DNA of 64,000 nt from Sediminibacterium sp. UBA657. Lineage in GTDB: Bacteria; Bacteroidota; Bacteroidia; Chitinophagales; Chitinophagaceae. Position numbers and translations under genes: made by a program. Positions 25,078-34,354 of this stretch are shown in pieces. Where the stretch lies: contig DBOB01000004.1 of the NCBI GenBank assembly GCA_002299885.1, positions 94,430-158,429 on the forward strand, written 5' to 3'. Position 1 is the first letter of the stretch; every line of letters begins with the position of its first letter. The notes below the pieces were generated by a model. It did no database searches. It worked only from the letters and a program-made list of their open reading frames with translations, and had not been told where the DNA came from.

Positions 25078-27162
25078 ATGATGGAGCGTAAGCAGTATTT
25101 GGAATCTAATAAAATAACTAAGATAGTTTGTATTTTAACTTTCTTATTTTGTCATAGTTATGGTGTTATCAATGTAAATGCAACTACAAAAAGGAATTTC
25201 AATGATACAAGCTATAATAATTTAGATTCAATTACAGTTAAAAGCAGATTGGTTCAAAAAAATAAGATCAATCTGCCGTATAGTTTGGTTCAAAAAAATG
25301 CTGCTTCGATAAAATTTGGTAATTATAGAACAACCCCCGAGGCCCTAATGGGTAGCTCGGGGGTTTTTGTTCAAAAAACAAATCATGGCGGAGGCTCTGC
25401 ATTTATTAGAGGTTTAACAGGCAATCAAACCTTATTAATGTTGGACGGTGTTCGTATCAACAATGCCACATTCAGGTATGGACCTAATCAATATTTAAAT
25501 AATATAGATTTATATACCATCGATCAAATTGAAGTAAGCAAGGGCACAGGATCTGTTGAATATGGTTCTGATGCCATTGGAGGAGTCATTCATTTACATT
25601 CAATTACGCCATCATACAATCAAAAAAAGACATGGAGCACCAGCACATCGCTTAAGTATATAAGCCAGGACATGGAAAAATCGAATAGAACCACTGTGCA
25701 ATATGCTCAAAAGAATTTTGCTATTCAATCAGGTATTACCTTAAGAAATTTTGGCGACCTTGTTGGAGGAAAAAATGTGGGTGTTCAAAGTCCAAGTGGT
25801 TATGATGAAACAGGGGTCAATACGATTGCTAAAGTACAATTGAACAAAGCAGGGGAAATAACAATTACATCTCGCTTTTTTATCCAAAAAGATGTCCCTA
25901 TTTATCATAAAGTCTTATTGGAAAGTTTTAAAATCAATGAAATTGCTAAGCAAGAAAGGAATATCCACTCTATTCAATGGGAAAAAAATTTTTCATCCAA
26001 ATACCTTTCTAAAATCAAAGTCATTCAGTCATTGCAGTATTCGAATGAGGAAAGAGAAAGTAATAAATTAAATAATGCTATTTATAAATACGAAAGAGAT
26101 CAAGTGAGCTCTAACGGAACAAGTATTGACCTGTATTCCAATCCAACAAAAAATTGGCAAATCAATTCAGGGGTAGATTATAATGCAGATAAAATTGAGA
26201 GTTCCCTAATTGATAAAAATTTAACTACAGGTATTGCTGTCAGTAAAAGAGGACTTTATCCAAATAATAGCAGTTACAAAAGTTTTTCGGTTTTTAATTT
26301 GCATAAAATTGATTTGCAAAAGTGGCATATCGAAGCAGGTCTTAGATACAATAGCTTTGGCATTCGATTAACGGATACAAGTATTGGCGAGGTCAATATA
26401 CATCCATCTGCATTGGTTGGAAATGCAGGTATCTCCTATAAACTGAATACCAACAATATAGTATATGCTTCCCTATCTTCTGGATATCGTGCACCCAATA
26501 TTGATGATATGGGTACATTAGGTATTGTTGATTTTAGATATGAATTGCCTAGTAATAGTTTAGAACCAGAAAAATCATTACACTATGAATTAGGATATAA
26601 ATTAAATACAAAAATGGTGCAATTTGATTTAAGTGGATTTTATTTAAATTTAAAAGATATCATTACAAGACAAAAAGTAACAGGAAGTATTATCAACGGT
26701 TACCAAGTATACTCTAAACAAAATTCAGACGCTTCCTATATCAAAGGTTTCGAAACTAATTTAGCGTTGCAATTGAATCAACAATTTAAATGGTCAAGTA
26801 ACTTGACTTATACTTACGGGCAGAATGAAACCAAGAATGAACCAATGAGGCGCATACCTCCTTTGTTTGGTCAACAAGAATTGGCATGGAAAAAAAATAA
26901 TACACAAATACTTGTACAACATTTATTTGCAGGAAAGCAAGATCGTTTGGCACAGGGTGATAAAGACGATAACCGTATTGGTAAAAATGGAACGCCTAAT
27001 TGGAATGTATTTAATGTTAGTTTGAATCAACAATTTAAAAACATATTCATTCAATTAGGAGGCATCAACCTATTAAACGAAAACTATAAAACCCATGGCT
27101 CAGGCATCTATGCAATGGGACGAACTTATTCTGTGTTAGTGCAATGGTATTTCCATCAATAA
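25078..27162 (+). CDS. TonB-dependent receptor
   Basis: A 694-residue outer-membrane receptor without the SusC-type N-terminal domain. The plug shows SAFIRGLTGNQTLLMLDGVRINN and IDQIEVSKGTGSVEYGSDAIGG, and the barrel ends in VLVQWYFHQ. It probably imports a small ligand released by the two upstream phosphoesterases, with which it is co-transcribed (2 bp gap). The coding sequence contains a strong terminator-like hairpin at 25332-25368 within the plug. Its 3' end overlaps the convergent pirin gene by 27 bp. ATGs at 25078 and 25081 are both possible. The ligand is unknown. Confidence 0.9.
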   Translation: MMERKQYLESNKITKIVCILTFLFCHSYGVINVNATTKRNFNDTSYNNLDSITVKSRLVQKNKINLPYSLVQKNAASIKFGNYRTTPEALMGSSGVFVQKTNHGGGSAFIRGLTGNQTLLMLDGVRINNATFRYGPNQYLNNIDLYTIDQIEVSKGTGSVEYGSDAIGGVIHLHSITPSYNQKKTWSTSTSLKYISQDMEKSNRTTVQYAQKNFAIQSGITLRNFGDLVGGKNVGVQSPSGYDETGVNTIAKVQLNKAGEITITSRFFIQKDVPIYHKVLLESFKINEIAKQERNIHSIQWEKNFSSKYLSKIKVIQSLQYSNEERESNKLNNAIYKYERDQVSSNGTSIDLYSNPTKNWQINSGVDYNADKIESSLIDKNLTTGIAVSKRGLYPNNSSYKSFSVFNLHKIDLQKWHIEAGLRYNSFGIRLTDTSIGEVNIHPSALVGNAGISYKLNTNNIVYASLSSGYRAPNIDDMGTLGIVDFRYELPSNSLEPEKSLHYELGYKLNTKMVQFDLSGFYLNLKDIITRQKVTGSIINGYQVYSKQNSDASYIKGFETNLALQLNQQFKWSSNLTYTYGQNETKNEPMRRIPPLFGQQELAWKKNNTQILVQHLFAGKQDRLAQGDKDDNRIGKNGTPNWNVFNVSLNQQFKNIFIQLGGINLLNENYKTHGSGIYAMGRTYSVLVQWYFHQ
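25332..25368 (+). terminator. Terminator-like hairpin inside the TonB-receptor coding sequence
   Basis: A perfect 10-bp stem, AACCCCCGAG pairing with CTCGGGGGTT, encloses a 14-nt loop that itself contains a CCC/GGG pairing, and is followed at once by TTTTTGTT. It has the form of an intrinsic terminator, about 255 bp into the reading frame, and uses GC-rich codons (CCC, GAG, TCG, GGG) unlike the AT-rich surroundings. Function as an attenuator is inference. Confidence 0.6.
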
Positions 27163-27849
27163 AATTTCTGCATCCTTTGTTAACGCCTTCAATTCAAATT
27201 GATCAAAGTCAGTTACTCCTAATGCATCCCTTTCGTTTAATGTTTGTCCTGCAAGTTCAAAGCTGCCGTATAACACAAATGCGTACATGCCATTGCCTGC
27301 TTTTTTCACATTGTAATTTGTCTTAAAATCAAGATCAAATTTGCCAATATGAAACCAAGCGTCTTGATGAATCCACACACCTGCATCCTCTGGATTTGGA
27401 GAAAGTATTTGTTGTAAAGTATTAATTCTATTTGCAGGATCTAATGTAATTTGATCATAACGTGGTGTTACATCCTTTTTATTTGGTATCACCCAAATTT
27501 GTAAAAACTTAACTGGCTTGTCCTTATTATAGTTCATCTCACTATGTTTAACACCAGTTCCAGCACTCATCACTTGAATATCACCGTGTTTAATAACAGT
27601 TTGATTACCCATGCTATCTTGATGTGCTAAATCACCTTCTAATGGAATAGAAATGATTTCCATATTGTCGTGTGGATGTAATCCAAAACCCATACCAGCA
27701 GCTACAAAATCATCATTCAATACACGTAATACACCAAAGTGTATTTTTTCTGGATTGTAATAACTGGCAAAGCTAAAACTGTGTTTGCTCTGTAACCAAC
27801 CATGGTTGGCATCTCCTCTTGAACCTGCGGTATGTAAAACTGTTTGCAT
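27136..27849 (-). CDS. Pirin family protein
   Basis: A 237-residue double-cupin protein of the pirin/YhhW type. The N-terminal cupin carries the metal site: GFGLHPHDNMEIISIPLEG supplies two His and a Glu, and SAGTGVKHSEMN the third His. Members are quercetinases or have regulatory roles, and the physiological substrate in Bacteroidota is unclear. It is convergent with the TonB receptor, the two genes overlapping by 27 bp at their 3' ends. It lies 30 bp downstream of nhaD on the same strand and may be co-transcribed with it. Confidence 0.92.
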   Translation of the reverse strand: MQTVLHTAGSRGDANHGWLQSKHSFSFASYYNPEKIHFGVLRVLNDDFVAAGMGFGLHPHDNMEIISIPLEGDLAHQDSMGNQTVIKHGDIQVMSAGTGVKHSEMNYNKDKPVKFLQIWVIPNKKDVTPRYDQITLDPANRINTLQQILSPNPEDAGVWIHQDAWFHIGKFDLDFKTNYNVKKAGNGMYAFVLYGSFELAGQTLNERDALGVTDFDQFELKALTKDAEILLMEIPLH

Positions 27850-27879
27850 ATAAAAGTTTTCAATGTTTGAACATCAAAA

Positions 27880-29151
27880 TTAAGCATTTTCTAGGATAAA
27901 AACCAAGGCGCCGGTAATAAATCCAATCAAGGCAATCCAACTAATATTTTTAAGATACCAAAAGAAGTCAATTTTTTCAATCCCCATTACTGCCACCCCA
28001 GCAGCAGAGCCAATGATTAAAACCGAACCCCCTGTTCCAGCGGTATAGGCTAAAAATTCCCAAAAATAATGGTCTGTAGGATACATGTCCAAGCTATACA
28101 TGCTTTGCAGAGCGGCTACCATTGGCACATTATCCACTACGGAGGATAGAAGACCAATGACTATGGCAATGATTTTGATATCACTAAACTCATGATCAAA
28201 AAAAGCTGCAAGTCTTGTAAGCAAACCAACTTGTTCTAAAGCAGCAATACTCATTAGAATACCTAAGAAAAATAAAATACTCGGTGTATCAATTTTCCTG
28301 AGTGCATGACTTACTGATAAACTACCTTTTTCGTCCGACACTTTCTTATGATGCATGAGCTCTGTTAATACCCACATAATTCCTAAGCTACATAACATGC
28401 CCATGTAGGGTGGAAGTGCTGTGATAACTTTAAAAAATGGTACAAATAACAAACAACTTACCCCAATAAAGAAAAATAAGTTTCGATCAAAAGAGGATGA
28501 AATTTCATTTTGATTGATTGGCACTTCATCTACCAATAAGATATTCCCTTTGATTCTATAGTTTATGATTAAAGTAGGTATAACCATACAAGTTAAACTT
28601 GCTAAAAATGTTTCTTTAATGATATTCAATGGGGTCATTTGATGTCCTATCCAAAGCATGGTTGTTGTTACATCACCAATGGGACTCCAAGCTCCACCTG
28701 CATTTGAGGAGATGATCACTAAACCTAGCAAATGCCATTTGACCGTTTTGTCTTTTACTAATTTATTGATAATAGACATCATCACAATGGTACTTGTTAA
28801 ATTATCAAGTACAGCAGAAAGAAAAAATGTAACAAGTGCAATGGTCCAAACAAATTTTGTCTTATTGTTGGTTTTTATTTTTTCGGTGATATTTTGGAAG
28901 CCATCATGTGCATCAATGAGCTCAACAATCGTCATGGCACCTAAAAGAAAAAATACTATTTCTGCCACGCCAGTTAAATGATGTCCAATTGCATTTAATG
29001 CTGCATCCTTATTTGCAGGATTCATTACTAAAATAGTCCAACAAAGCACCGCTGTAATCAATGCTATAGCTGCTTTGTTGATATGAATAGCATGTTCTAA
29101 GGTGATTAAAAGATATCCAAGAATAAATGTAGCTAACAATAATAGGACCAT
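27880..29151 (-). CDS. nhaD: NhaD-type Na+/H+ antiporter
   Basis: A 423-residue ion transporter with about 11-12 membrane segments. It belongs to the NhaD branch of the ion-transporter superfamily, with segments FLSAVLDNLTSTIVM and SSNAGGAWSPIGDVTTTMLW conserved in that group, and GLLSSVVDNVPMVAAL in the second half. It exchanges Na+ or Li+ for protons at the inner membrane and supports sodium and pH homeostasis. The upstream 176 bp separates it from the divergent type I secretion operon. Confidence 0.93.
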   Translation of the reverse strand: MVLLLLATFILGYLLITLEHAIHINKAAIALITAVLCWTILVMNPANKDAALNAIGHHLTGVAEIVFFLLGAMTIVELIDAHDGFQNITEKIKTNNKTKFVWTIALVTFFLSAVLDNLTSTIVMMSIINKLVKDKTVKWHLLGLVIISSNAGGAWSPIGDVTTTMLWIGHQMTPLNIIKETFLASLTCMVIPTLIINYRIKGNILLVDEVPINQNEISSSFDRNLFFFIGVSCLLFVPFFKVITALPPYMGMLCSLGIMWVLTELMHHKKVSDEKGSLSVSHALRKIDTPSILFFLGILMSIAALEQVGLLTRLAAFFDHEFSDIKIIAIVIGLLSSVVDNVPMVAALQSMYSLDMYPTDHYFWEFLAYTAGTGGSVLIIGSAAGVAVMGIEKIDFFWYLKNISWIALIGFITGALVFILENA

Positions 29152-29262
29152 AAATAGGGTATTTAAACAGGCCTTAATATTTATAAAAAATATAAATATT
29201 AACTATAAACAAAACCATATTGATATGCTTATGTCAGGCTGTGTAAATTAACCAAATATGGC

Positions 29263-29270
29263 TAATTTTG
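29263..29270 (+). promoter_or_regulatory. -7 box upstream of the ABC exporter operon
   Basis: TAATTTTG matches TAnnTTTG and lies 58 bp before the exporter ATG, in the 176-bp divergent gap with nhaD. No clear -33 TTTG is seen at the expected distance, so confidence is limited. Confidence 0.4.
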
Positions 29271-29327
29271 CATTAATTATAGCAAAAACATAGAAAAGGT
29301 CCCCTTTTCCGGGATGCACTGAAACAA

Positions 29328-31016
29328 ATGGAAAAAATAAACATATCGAGATCACTTTATAAACTTTTCCGTCTTTTAAGATTAGATGGGAAAGAAATTA
29401 CAGCCTTGTATTTACTATCAATTCTTTCGGGGTTGATCCAACTCTCATTGCCATTGGGTATTCAGGCCATCATCAATTTTGCCATTGTTGCTACGGGCAG
29501 AAAACAACTTCCTGCATCTATGTGGGTATTGATTCTTTTGGTTGTTTTAGGTGTGCTTTTTACAGGGATGTTAAAGATTAATCAAATGAAGATTGTAGAG
29601 AAAATTCAACAAAAGATTTTCACCAGATTTTCTTTTGAATTTTCTTATAGAATTCCAAAGCTCAATGTAAAATCCATAGATCAATACCATTTGCCTGAAT
29701 TGGTAAATCGTTTTTTTGATATTCCTACTTTACAAAAAAGTTTGGCTAAATTATTACTCGATATTCCAACCGCAGTCATTCAGTTATGTTTTGGATTAAT
29801 CTTATTGGCATTTTATAATTCTGTATTCATTGTATTTGGTATTATTCTACTTGTGGTATTGTACTTGATATTGTATGTCTCATCTCCAAAAGGATTTGAA
29901 GCGTCATTAGAAGAAAGTAATTATAAATATGATCTTGGAGGATGGGTACAAGAAATAGCAAGAGGCATAAAAACTTTTAAGTTTTTCAATTCATTCAATC
30001 TGCATTTAGAAAAGACAAATCATTTATTAGAGGGCTATTTACATGCAAGAAATAGACATTTCCAAATTTTAAAATTACAATACTGGTCATTGGTTGTTTT
30101 TAAAATACTTATCACAGCTGCTATGTTGATTGTGGGTGGTATTTTATTAATTCGTCAGCAAATAAATATTGGACAATTTATTGCAGCCGAAATCATTATT
30201 TTAACCATCATGAATGCGGTTGAAAAATTAATTATAAGCTTAGAAACAGTTTATGATCTATTGACTAGTGTAGAAAAAATAAATAAAATTACAGAAAAGC
30301 CAATAGACGAAGAGGGCAGTTACGAATTTGTTAAAAAACAAGGCATTGAAATTGAAGCCAAAAATTTAAGTTTCGGGTTTGAGAAAAATGATATCCTTCA
30401 AAATATTAGTTTTCACATCAGGCCTGGGCAAAAAGTAGCCATAACAGGTGATGGTGATTCTGGTAAAACAGTTTTATTGAGACTACTTACTGGTGTGTTC
30501 CAAGATTTTGAAGGGGACTTAAGTTTTGACCAAGTTCCTATCAATAACTATAACTTAAATACCTTAAGAAATAATATTGGCATCTATATGCAAAAGCAAG
30601 ATATCTTCTCTGCAAGTTTATGGGAGAATATCACGCTAGGTAATAAGGAAGTTAAAGAACAAGATGTATTGGATACTTTCAAAATCGTTGGTTTAGAAAG
30701 CTTTTATAAAAGCTTAAATAAAGGTTTTGATACCCATTTAGAACCAACAGGCAAACAGCTTAGTTCATCAAGTGTTCAAAAGCTATTGATTGCTAGGTCT
30801 TTGCTTAATCAACCAGCGTTATTGTTATTAGATGAACCAATGAAGCTATTTGCTGCCGATGATAAACAATATCTGCAGAATTATTTGTTTGGCCTTAAAG
30901 ATGTAACGATCATTTTTACAACAAATGACCCATCCCTCATCTCTAAATCTGAGATGGTGATTCACCTTGAAAAAGGTTCGATCAAATCTATTCAAAACAA
31001 AAATGCTTCAAATTAG
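29328..31016 (+). CDS. ABC exporter with degenerate ATPase motifs (type I secretion-like)
   Basis: A 562-residue half-transporter with an N-terminal membrane domain of six helices (residues 1 to about 315) and a C-terminal nucleotide-binding domain. Walker A is intact (GDGDSGKT, residues 374-381), and Walker B ends in LLLLDEP (Asp502-Glu503). The signature normally reading LSGGQ is LSSSSVQ (478-484), and the switch His of the TH(R/K) motif is replaced (TTNDPS, Thr532 at its place). Followed by HlyD and TolC homologues, it should be the motor of a type I export system. Either it hydrolyses ATP poorly or it acts in a modified cycle. The exported substrate is unknown. Confidence 0.88.
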   Translation: MEKINISRSLYKLFRLLRLDGKEITALYLLSILSGLIQLSLPLGIQAIINFAIVATGRKQLPASMWVLILLVVLGVLFTGMLKINQMKIVEKIQQKIFTRFSFEFSYRIPKLNVKSIDQYHLPELVNRFFDIPTLQKSLAKLLLDIPTAVIQLCFGLILLAFYNSVFIVFGIILLVVLYLILYVSSPKGFEASLEESNYKYDLGGWVQEIARGIKTFKFFNSFNLHLEKTNHLLEGYLHARNRHFQILKLQYWSLVVFKILITAAMLIVGGILLIRQQINIGQFIAAEIIILTIMNAVEKLIISLETVYDLLTSVEKINKITEKPIDEEGSYEFVKKQGIEIEAKNLSFGFEKNDILQNISFHIRPGQKVAITGDGDSGKTVLLRLLTGVFQDFEGDLSFDQVPINNYNLNTLRNNIGIYMQKQDIFSASLWENITLGNKEVKEQDVLDTFKIVGLESFYKSLNKGFDTHLEPTGKQLSSSSVQKLLIARSLLNQPALLLLDEPMKLFAADDKQYLQNYLFGLKDVTIIFTTNDPSLISKSEMVIHLEKGSIKSIQNKNASN

Positions 31017-31022
31017 TATAGT

Positions 31023-32378
31023 ATGAAAAAAGTGCTTGATAATATTGACGAAGAAACTGGCAAAAAATACTCTGCATATAATTCAATTTATAGTGTAGAT
31101 ATTGAAAGCAGAATTAAGAATATTTTCTGGGGATTATTTTTTGTATTGGTGTTTATTTTATTTGTGCCTTGGACTCAGAATATCAATACCTCTGGTATTG
31201 TCACAACACAGTTTCAAGAACAAAGACCTCAACAAATTAATAGTATCATTCCTGGTAAGATTATCAAATGGTGGGTGAAAGAGGGTGATTTTGTTCAAAA
31301 AGGAGATACCATTGTTGAATTAGCAGATACCAAAGATGATTATTTGGATCCAAGATTGATTGAAAGAACAAACGATCAGTTAATAGCTAAAAAACAAAAG
31401 GTAGATTTTTATGATTCTAAAATCACCAATATCAAAGGACAGATAGTTGCAATTGAAGAAGGCTTCAAGTTAAAGGAATCTGCTATCAGAAATAAAATAC
31501 AACAATTAGAAAGAAAGATTTTAATTGACAGTGCTGAATTATCTGCTGCTAAAATTGATTTAGAAGTGGGAACCAATCAATATAATCGTGCAGGGAAAAT
31601 GTTGAACGATGGCATTATCTCTTTGGTAGATTATGAAAGAAGAACACAAAGCTTTAATAAGGCAAAAGCAGGATTTCAAGAAAAGCAACAAAAATTCTTA
31701 AATACAAAACAAGATGTATTAATTGCTAGAATCGAGTTGAATACACTTAAGCAAGACGTGAATGATAAACTATTTAAGCTAAAGGGAGATATTGCTAACT
31801 CTAATACGGAAAAGAGTACTGTGATTGCTGAGGTAGCAAAAAATGAAAATGAATTAAGTAATTATCGTATTCGTGGTGGTCAAAAATGGTTAGTTGCTCC
31901 GCAGACCGGACAAATCATTAAAGCAAAAAAAGCAGGTATCAATGAGATTGTGAAAGAAGGAGAGATGATTGTAGAAATTGTACCAAATAGTTTCAAATAT
32001 GCTGTAGAATTATTTGTAAAACCAATGGACTTGGCACTAATCAATAAAGGCCAAGATGTACGTTTACAATTTGATGGTTACCCAGCTATTGTATTCTCTG
32101 GATGGCCAAATTCTAGTTATGGTACATTTGCAGGAAAAATTAGCGCGATTGAAACCAATAGAAATGAAAATGGTCAGTTTAGAGTATTGATTATTCCAGA
32201 TATGTCAGTAAAGAATTGGCCATCCAATTTAAAAATTGGAACTGGCGCTCAAGGATTCGCTTTACTTAATGATGTACCAATTTGGTATGAATTATGGCGC
32301 CAATTGAATGGATTCCCTCCTGATTTTTATACCCTTGAAGTAAAAGGAAAAGATATAAAAGCAAATGAAAAGAAATAA
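31023..32378 (+). CDS. HlyD-family membrane fusion (periplasmic adaptor) protein
   Basis: A 451-residue adaptor. One membrane helix lies at about residues 33-53 (IFWGLFFVLVFILFVPW), preceded by a cytoplasmic N-terminus. The split lipoyl domain starts at INSIIPGKIIKWWVKEGDFVQKGDTIVEL, a long alpha-helical hairpin runs from about 115 to 270, and the second lipoyl half contains LVAPQTGQIIKAKKAG. It bridges the ABC exporter (6 bp upstream) to the TolC-like channel, with which it overlaps by 14 bp. Together the three genes make a complete tripartite secretion apparatus. Confidence 0.93.
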   Translation: MKKVLDNIDEETGKKYSAYNSIYSVDIESRIKNIFWGLFFVLVFILFVPWTQNINTSGIVTTQFQEQRPQQINSIIPGKIIKWWVKEGDFVQKGDTIVELADTKDDYLDPRLIERTNDQLIAKKQKVDFYDSKITNIKGQIVAIEEGFKLKESAIRNKIQQLERKILIDSAELSAAKIDLEVGTNQYNRAGKMLNDGIISLVDYERRTQSFNKAKAGFQEKQQKFLNTKQDVLIARIELNTLKQDVNDKLFKLKGDIANSNTEKSTVIAEVAKNENELSNYRIRGGQKWLVAPQTGQIIKAKKAGINEIVKEGEMIVEIVPNSFKYAVELFVKPMDLALINKGQDVRLQFDGYPAIVFSGWPNSSYGTFAGKISAIETNRNENGQFRVLIIPDMSVKNWPSNLKIGTGAQGFALLNDVPIWYELWRQLNGFPPDFYTLEVKGKDIKANEKK

Positions 32379-33765
32379 ACTGCTCTTATTTCAAGTCCTT
32401 TTATTGGTATCCAATGTATTATTTAGCCAAAATACATTGAGCATTAGCAATACATTTGAATTAATCAATCAATACCACCCTATTGCAAAGCAAGCAGGAC
32501 TTAAAATTGACCTTTCAAAAGCAAGTCTTTTAAGTACTAGGGGCGCTTTTGATCCGGCTTTTTATGTTGCAAATGATCAGAAAACCTTTGATGGTAAAAA
32601 CTACTTTTTTTATTCTAACCCAGAATTAAAAATACCAACCTGGTATGGTATTGAAATTAAGGGAGGATTGGAAAATAATTATGGAGATAGATTAAGTGGC
32701 GAAAATACCTTTGGTAAAAGTAGTTATGTAGGTATCTCTATCCCACTATTAAAGGACTTGATCATTGATAAAAGAAGGTCAGACTTGGCTCAAAGTAAAA
32801 TTTTGGTGAATTTAACCCAAGCCGAAAGACAATTAATTGTGAATGATTTGTATTTAGATGGTGCAAGTTCATTTTGGTCTTGGACTTATGCTTATCAAAA
32901 ACAAAAGTTATTTACCGAAGTTTTAGACAAGACAAAGAATAGACTTGAATTTATTAAGCAATCTTATCAAGCAGGAGACCGAGCTGCAATTGATACTGTG
33001 GAAGGGGTAGTACAATATCAAAATATACTCAACCTACAGACACAAGCTATAGCAGACCTTATTGAAGAACAAAGTAAACTAAGTAATTTTTTATGGGATC
33101 AGAATGAGCTCCCATATGAATTAACGGACAAGATTCAACCAGATAGTAGTTGGATGATGGCAGATATAGATGCATTTTCTGTACCTACTTTACTTAGCGT
33201 GATTGAAGAGGCGAACCAAATACATCCAAAACTTAAAATGTTGGATTTCAAGTCGGATATATTACAAATTGATAAGTTGTACAAAACTCAAAATTTATTA
33301 CCTACCCTTAGAGTCAATTATAACTTTTTAAATAAAGGATATGAATTCTCAAATCCTTTGAATAGCGGATTGTATCAAAATAATTACAAAGCTGGTTTAC
33401 AATTTGGATTGCCATTATTTTTAAGACAAGCAAGAGGTGATTTAAAACAAGCTAAGATAAAAATTGACCAACAAAATTTAGAAATAGGACAAACCAGACT
33501 TGAAATTGAAAATAAAATTAAAACCTATTATGCTGCTTTAAGTGCATTCAGGAATCAATATAAAATCAATTTAAAGAGTGTTGAAAATACAAAGCGTTTA
33601 TTAGACGTTGAATTAGAAAGATTCGAAATTGGAGAGAGTAGCCTCTTTTTAGTCAACAATAGAGAAATAAAATATATAGAGGTAGTTTTAAAAGGCTATG
33701 AACTCAAAACTAAATTCTTTAAAACACTGATTGCATTGAATTGGGCTAAAGGAAGTATTCTTTAA
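32365..33765 (+). CDS. TolC-family outer-membrane efflux protein
   Basis: A 466-residue protein with a signal peptide (KLLLFQVLLLVSNVLFSQ), followed by the two coiled-coil repeats typical of TolC channels (around 150-230 and 370-460, e.g. QTRLEIENKIKTYYAALSAF and RFEIGESSLFLVNNREI). It forms the trimeric outer-membrane tunnel of the secretion system encoded by the two preceding genes. The 3' end overlaps the convergent pabC-like gene by 20 bp. Confidence 0.92.
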   Translation: MKRNKLLLFQVLLLVSNVLFSQNTLSISNTFELINQYHPIAKQAGLKIDLSKASLLSTRGAFDPAFYVANDQKTFDGKNYFFYSNPELKIPTWYGIEIKGGLENNYGDRLSGENTFGKSSYVGISIPLLKDLIIDKRRSDLAQSKILVNLTQAERQLIVNDLYLDGASSFWSWTYAYQKQKLFTEVLDKTKNRLEFIKQSYQAGDRAAIDTVEGVVQYQNILNLQTQAIADLIEEQSKLSNFLWDQNELPYELTDKIQPDSSWMMADIDAFSVPTLLSVIEEANQIHPKLKMLDFKSDILQIDKLYKTQNLLPTLRVNYNFLNKGYEFSNPLNSGLYQNNYKAGLQFGLPLFLRQARGDLKQAKIKIDQQNLEIGQTRLEIENKIKTYYAALSAFRNQYKINLKSVENTKRLLDVELERFEIGESSLFLVNNREIKYIEVVLKGYELKTKFFKTLIALNWAKGSIL

Positions 33766-34354
33766 TTGATTCAATATTATATTCTACTGCATCCTCCCAT
33801 CCTATCATCGCATTGATGCATTTAAATTTCTTGAAATTCGGTAAGTCTTGAACGTACAATGCTTTGGGTAAAAAAACACCCTCCTCTATTAATTTTGCGC
33901 GTTGTGTGCCTTCTAATAATGGTGCAGCTGGCGTAAACCAATGCACCCCATCACAAAAAACGATATTGGTATAAGAACAGTCTTTGATCAATCCTCCGTC
34001 ATGCATTAGCACCTCGTCCTTGCCAGACTGAATAAGCGCTTCATTGATCCAAGCTCTATTCGAAAATTTAAAATCGTAAGATTGCCCCTTTATATCTACC
34101 AATGCGAAATTTTGAATCTGCTTTAATTGATATGGCATAAATACTGATTGAAAATGCCCATGAAGATCATAAGAGATTCTTAGTTTAAACAAGCCATCTA
34201 CAGGTAATACTAATTGGTGCACAATAGATGCTAATTCAATGCTATGACTAGATGCACCAAAAGCCTGCAGGGTTTTATTGACCCTTAATTGATGAAACCC
34301 TATGTTTTCAGCAATACCGTCTTTAACGCGGATACTCTCAAAAAACTGGGACAT
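33746..34354 (-). CDS. pabC: Aminotransferase class IV, probable aminodeoxychorismate lyase
   Basis: A 202-residue PLP-dependent fold-type IV enzyme, somewhat shorter than the usual 270, as in Bacteroidota PabC-like proteins. IKDCSYTNIVFCDG and GTQRAKLIEEGV are the family motifs, and the Lys in SYDFKFSNRAW fits the position of the PLP lysine in short members. It starts inside the end of pabB (17-bp overlap), so it most likely releases pyruvate from aminodeoxychorismate to give p-aminobenzoate for folate. The specificity rests mostly on the neighbouring gene. Confidence 0.8.
   Translation of the reverse strand: MSQFFESIRVKDGIAENIGFHQLRVNKTLQAFGASSHSIELASIVHQLVLPVDGLFKLRISYDLHGHFQSVFMPYQLKQIQNFALVDIKGQSYDFKFSNRAWINEALIQSGKDEVLMHDGGLIKDCSYTNIVFCDGVHWFTPAAPLLEGTQRAKLIEEGVFLPKALYVQDLPNFKKFKCINAMIGWEDAVEYNIESIKEYFL

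Noticed and set aside
29290..29327. Riboswitch or attenuator before the ABC exporter
   Set aside because: GAAAAGG and CCTTTTC can pair, but the stem has no T-run and no larger conserved fold. It looks like a weak leader hairpin only.
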